Of a DNA stretch of 64,000 bases, positions 59,346 to 64,000 are shown one piece after another (within the stretch, counting starts at the first letter, position 1; every line of letters begins with the position of its first letter). The translations under genes were made by a program, and so were the position numbers. The DNA is from Pristionchus mayeri (taxonomy: Eukaryota; Nematoda; Chromadorea; Rhabditida; Neodiplogasteridae). The notes beneath the pieces were generated by a model that was given only the letters and a program-made list of their open reading frames with translations, ran no database searches and was not told where the DNA came from. The DNA lies in the NCBI GenBank assembly GCA_036245805.1, contig BTRK01000004.1, forward strand, positions 43,054,907 through 43,118,906, in the 5' to 3' direction.

Positions 59346-60777
59346 CGGAGTGCATTCATTTTTATATCAGGTTGTAACATAAGTTTTGTCGCGTCCAATC
59401 TCTTATGCATTCTAACCTCAGAAATTCTTCGAATTAATTTAATCTCAATTTCGTTATTCATTATCAGTGAGGGCCTTCGTACCCTTTCTTACGCGCTTTA
59501 CTTCAGCGCTGTCAAGGCAGTTGAGGAGGCACATTAGTCAGACAAAGTTGAACTGAGATCAGGATTAAAAATCATTTTCACGCATCAGCTCTTCTTGAAA
59601 AGGAGAAAGTATGCCGATTAGTGTGATTTGCGTAAAGTACTACATAAGAGCATAATTTTGAACCACTCACGGATAATGACAAACGAAAATCGTTCTAGAA
59701 ATGTAGACGAGATTTATAATGTGGATGGTAGGTGACGGTCGCGAAAACTTTCGCAAGACGAATTTTCTTCTCAATAGATATCGAGATCCAAATAGTGGTG
59801 GAATATAGTTCACCCAAAGTGGTCAATATACAGACAAAGTTTGGAGTAGACTGGGTTCTGTTGAGATAAGTGGCTCCATTCGGAACGATGGCATGTAAAT
59901 GAAACTACTGAAATTGGCACTTTGTTCATATTCCTACCTCACACACACGTTCAATATCTGATTTATTGTGTCCATTCGAACCATCAACCCTACCCTTACC
60001 AATATCTACTTGGGATAATTTTGGAAATAAATAGCTTTTGAATGACAATCTTTAATTCGAAACACCTAAACTTGGATTTTTTGGTAAAATTGTGCGCGAA
60101 TTGAATTAATGAAAATTCAAATTTCCCACAAGTAGAGTGTTCTTTCTCTCACACGTTTAAAGGGATATTACATAGATTGGCGATTTCAATGTATTTGGTA
60201 GTAAAGATCATTTTAGAAAATATTGTTAATATAATAAAATATTTGAAAAATATTTAAATATCGAAAATAAATTTTAAAAATTCACAAATAATAAAAACAC
60301 TTATCGGTTGATGGTGCTCGAGGCGGTCGGCGAGGTTTCACGAACCTCGTCGTTTTTGAATGCACGCTCTTGATCGATTGCCCGTAACAACGGCACGACG
60401 TGACGAGGCCCCCGTTTTGCTAGGTTTTCATTCAATTTTCACTGGTTTACACTGTTTTTTCTGGATTATTTTGGTTCCCAGCGCTGTAGCTGAGTGTCGC
60501 AGCTCGTTTGGCACCGAAATAGGCGTAGATATGTGGATTTACGATCGTTGCGAATCATCATTTCCATCGACAAACATCGGTTTTCTTGCAATGTCCCCGT
60601 AGTTTCTTTAATAAATTGGTTACCAGCGCTGTGTATTACGCTAGTGCAACGTTTTGCGTCGATGATGATTGATTAACCTCAGTTTGTCGCTCATTATGCC
60701 TATTTTGTGATTTTTAAGTGGTTTCGGTTAACAACGTCGCGTTGCTAATCTTCATCAAACCTGCTATCAGTTGTATG
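59346..60777. other. Gene-free interval with a lone mariner-type end
   Basis: TCAGGTTGTAACATAAGTTT at about 59368 (preceded by TA) looks like a mariner terminal repeat, but I find no partner. It is probably a remnant. AT-rich sequence follows to 60300, where GGCGAGGTT-TCACG-AACCTCGTC forms a small hairpin. No exon is recognised before 60778. Confidence 0.45.
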
Positions 60778-63700
60778 CTCACACAACGGAAGAGACGGTG
60801 CGCCAGATGTGGCGCACAATCGGCAAAAACGCGCTGTTTTCCTGCCAATTTGAAGAAATATCATCAGTTTGTTTGGGTGAAGTCTCTTGGTCTCAGTAAA
60901 GAGGAGGCCTTGCGCGAACTAGAGGTGTTTCGTGAGAGAGTGGCAAATAAGGAGGACATTCGGTGGTGCGAAGCACATTTTGGAGCAGACGGCCTTCCGA
61001 TAGAGGTAGAATATAGTTGAACCGAGCCTATTTTCTAAATTCAATAATGTTCTTGAGGCTCCCGTTCCGTCAAGCGACGAGCTAGATACTGGGGTAACTG
61101 AGGTAGTAGCTGCCTTAGGGAAAACTACGACCGCTATCTCTCTCATAGAAACGGCGCCGGACTGACCTACCTTCTTCTTCATCTGCTGTAGTTCGCGTGG
61201 ATAGTGACGAGGGCGGAGGGACACTCGAAGGGAATGAGACACATGTGAGAACAAATGACACATTATTAGCATTTATCATAGAGGAAGTTTAACATTGTGC
61301 TCAAAAATAGTATCCACATATTATTGTGATCACTATATTAGGGCGAAGACGTTTATGATGTGGGGGATGATGATCAACAGTCGCTGAACGAGCAGCCATT
61401 GACGGTGAAGGGAAGGTACACAATACATTTTGAAATCTTTATTATACTCAAAAAATATAACAATCGAAGTATGTATAAATACATGTCAATAGATATTTAA
61501 CGAGTGAAGTGGAAATATAATGATGAGAAGGCAGTACTGGATGAGGGGTATGACAACCAGGCAACTCCAATTTAATCAAAACAATTTTCGGGAACTTGTA
61601 TTACTGGTTTTCACTGTCACAAATCGCACTATCCCTTGCGGGTCCAAGTTATCTCCGGGTTACGTTAGCCAATATGAGATCACCTACATCCTATTCCTGT
61701 TCACACATCGGTGCATCGACCGGGAACCGAACCCGGGCCTCCTGCTTGGCAGGGATCCTGCCACTAGACCATCGATGCGAGTGCCTTTATGTGACAGGAA
61801 TAGGATGTTGATGGTTCTGTACATGTGTTTTCGACGACGCCACTAAGAGGGAAGGGTAGGTCAAGGGCTGTATCAAAAGGAAGGAAAGATTGAGAAAAAA
61901 CCACTAAAATATGTTCCGTGTTCTCTAGAACAGTTTCGGGCTAGTTTAAAGAATATGGTATCTTTCACATAATGATACCGCTCTGATAGTGATATGTTAT
62001 TACCAGGCACCGAAATATTGGATTTGCCTGGTTGTCATGACTCCTCATCGAATACCAATTGTATGTCTAAACTAGAATCAGTATAGTACCTACTTATCAA
62101 TGCAATAAATTATCGAACGAAAAAAATCCAGACTCCCGATGCGACTCCTCTGTCGGTGTCGCAGCTTGTGATCGCCTCTCAAAGTTCTGCAATGGATGGT
62201 GTAGTACCTCAGAGATTAATATCGACCATCTCAAGTGCTCCTACTGTAGAGAGAAAGGTTAGCTCTAGAATGGGGCAAACCAAAAAAAATATTGAAGGAC
62301 TCCTCATTTCGTTTCTCACAAGTTTCCTATCAGAGCGAATAAGATACAGAAGAGGAGGAAGAAGAGGATACTACAGTGCACTCGTCATATTTTCTGACTG
62401 CGAAACCCATGATTGACATGCTCTTTCGTAGATGCCAAGAGTGTGGTGCACTAATCGATCCGATAAGTGTGCAATGGAGGCAAAAGGCCAGCGCACTATG
62501 GGTGACCTACTCGTGCACCGGATGCAAGAAGCACTTCCGATGGGACAGTCAGCCGAAAAGGGGCAGAGGGAAAAGTCGAGTTTATGAAATGAATCAGGCT
62601 CTGCCCGTTTCCGCTTTCATAACTGGCTTGCCGATCATGGTGACCTGTCAAGTTGTGGTTTCTTATCCAAAATGTTCTTACAGAGACTCATTGATCAATG
62701 TGATCTCCTCTCTATTGCGATCCCGAAGGAACGGTCTATGCGGGACACCATTCGTTTCTATGCCTGTATTTCGATCGATCGAGTGTACTTGAGATGGGAG
62801 AGACTAGCACGTGATCTCTCAAAAGATGTTGCACCGGTATTTTAGTCATCTCAGAATTTCATTGGAAATAACTCAAAATAGGAGGAAGGGATTGTTGTGG
62901 CACTCGATGGACAGTTTGCCCACCCTGGCTGAACATCCAATAACGGGAAAGTTACCGTATTCGATTGCGCCCTTGGCCTCGCCATCGCTGCAGTATCCCT
63001 CTCCACGAAGGATGAGGAAATAGGTCATATTATAATTATGTAGTAAATGTTATCTAGAAAGTACAACTATAGGTGGAGTCTCATGTCGGATTGAAACAGT
63101 AGGCTCGGAGAAGGCGCTGGTGGAACTAGTTGATGATGGCTTTAGCATCAGGTATAATTCAGATAATGCTCAACAAGGATTTAGAATAACAAGTTGTATC
63201 CAAACTCCCTTCCTATCGTAATGTTTCCATACCGTAACCCATCTAACTACTGTAACCTATGCTTGTACGGTATGCTCTTCGCATACCGTAACTTCCTAGG
63301 CAACTTTGTTTCCTGCTACCAAAGTATATCGCTTCATTTAATCAGAGCCCGTGTCACCGACTCAAATGCGAGCGTGGACAAGCGCATCCGCGAGAATCCT
63401 AAGCTAAAAGGAATCGAGTCAAAGAGGGACTTTTGGCACGCCCAAAAATCGCTCAGAAAGGCGTGGTGGGCTGTGAGTAAAAATTAACGTATTACCCATC
63501 TAAGTCCTGCACAGGGTATGAAGAGTTACCCTCGCTTCTCGGAATGGAACAAGTCGTTCTTTAATCATTTGTTCTACGTAAACAAGAGATTCCCCAATCG
63601 CGAAGATCGACCACTCGCTCTAGAATACGTTCGTTCGTTCATCAAACACTGCACGGGACAGCATAGATGGCGAAAGGTGGACAAATGGCTAATTTGGTAG

Positions 63701-63990
63701 AGTATTATTGTGCTACCAGGGAGATGAGTTCAATCTGATCTCCACGTGTGATCACTCAATTGTGCCAGCATCGAAGAGGAGGAAGAAAGGGATGAAGGCA
63801 GACAAGAAAGCACCCCAGAAGACTTCAAAGCAACTGATTGAGGTATAATTTTAAATAATGATTTTTTTAGTTTTATGTTTACAATGAAAGGTGGACTCGC
63901 CTGAGCACCAATTGATTCGGTCCCTACTGTTCTCGCCCAACTTCGAGAAAGTCTTCCTCGATTCCTCTTCTGAATTTGGAACATCAATCT
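60778..63990 (+). CDS. THAP-finger transposase (Kolobok-like), runs off the right edge
   Basis: The first exon (60778-61020) encodes a THAP-like C2CH finger: CARC, a ~50-residue spacer with FVWVKSLGLSKEEALREL, then WCEAHFG. Later exons (about 61341-61415, 62130-62207) give acidic linkers. About 62348-62640 encodes CQECGALIDP...VTYSCTGCKKHFRWDSQP, the CxxC pair and W-x-SQP motif of THAP-linked transposases. An exon ending 62836 joins in phase to 62882, which gives IVVALDGQFAHPG (first catalytic Asp). A TGA in frame at 62930-62932 follows it. Then ETVGSEKALVELVDDGFSIR, VTDSNASVDKRIRENPKLKG (second Asp) and DFWHAQKSLRKAWW match the family's order. 63540-63700 and 63892 onward continue it. The subfamily name is from memory. 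The stop suggests an inactive copy unless spliced out. Confidence 0.65.
61685..61807. mobile_element. Palindromic element enclosing a tRNA-Gly-like sequence
   Basis: ACATCCTATTCCTGTTCACA at the left is matched inversely by TATGTGACAGGAATAGGATG at the right. The ~120-base unit lies in an intron of the THAP transposase gene and its centre is a tRNA-like sequence on the minus strand. Confidence 0.7.
61712..61778 (-). tRNA. tRNA-Gly(GCC)-like, probably a pseudogene
   Basis: Minus-strand sequence from 61778: GCATCGATGGTCTAGTGGCA, then GGATCCCTGCCAAGCAGGAG, then GCCCGGGTTCGGTTCCCGGT and CGATGC. Acceptor (GCATCGA/TCGATGC), D arm and T arm (CCGGG-TTCGGTT-CCCGG) are complete. The total is 67 bases rather than 71-72. 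Compared with ordinary tRNA-Gly(GCC), four bases are missing on the 5' side of the anticodon stem, so that stem cannot form normally. A and B boxes remain, so transcription is possible. Confidence 0.7.
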
Positions 63991-64000
63991 GTGAGTGTTA

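Overview
The window looks like nuclear DNA of a free-living nematode, close in style to Pristionchus or another rhabditid. Genes are split into small exons by short introns (about 30-500 bases) with GT donors and tttcag-type acceptors. A nematode-type Str chemoreceptor is intact, and mobile DNA is abundant. No plasmid, phage or bacterial features are visible. The species assignment is inference. Every multi-exon model was spliced by hand from the sequence, so exon ends are provisional unless phases are stated to agree.

Layout. 1-5.3 kb: two copies of a tRNA-headed SINE-like repeat, one isolated cysteine-rich exon, and the 3' part of an Smr-domain gene (minus strand). 5.4-10.7 kb: a 5.3-kb transposon with ~990-bp, nearly identical terminal inverted repeats (TIRs) and two head-to-head genes, an intron-containing Tc1-type transposase (damaged) and a coiled-coil/BEN-like accessory gene. 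11.0-12.3 kb: decayed mariner. 17.0-19.7 kb: an apparently intact nine-exon Str-type chemoreceptor with MITEs in its introns. 20.4-22.1 and 26.6-28.6 kb: two more Smr-domain genes, both minus strand and sharing intron positions with the first. 28.6-45 kb: no convincing gene; a second decayed mariner, small palindromic MITEs and a foldback element carrying an exact 1060-bp tandem duplication. 45.1-49.9 kb: a terminal nucleotidyltransferase (non-canonical poly(A)/poly(U) polymerase) gene with a mariner copy inside one intron. 50.0-52.7 kb: a ~1-kb pyrimidine tract, a 39-bp minisatellite and a 120-bp satellite. 53.2-59.3 kb: a minus-strand gene (or genes) for a modular cysteine-rich, single-pass membrane protein. 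60.8 kb to the end: a THAP-finger transposase gene (Kolobok-like) that runs off the window and carries a tRNA-Gly-like palindromic element in an intron.

The genes do not form one pathway. The most notable signals are: the long-TIR transposon pairing a Tc1 transposase with an accessory gene and abutting an Smr gene; three Smr paralogues with drifting active-site motifs; the 120-bp satellite whose unit holds a direct-repeat nuclear-receptor-like site; the foldback duplication; and two different tRNA-derived elements.
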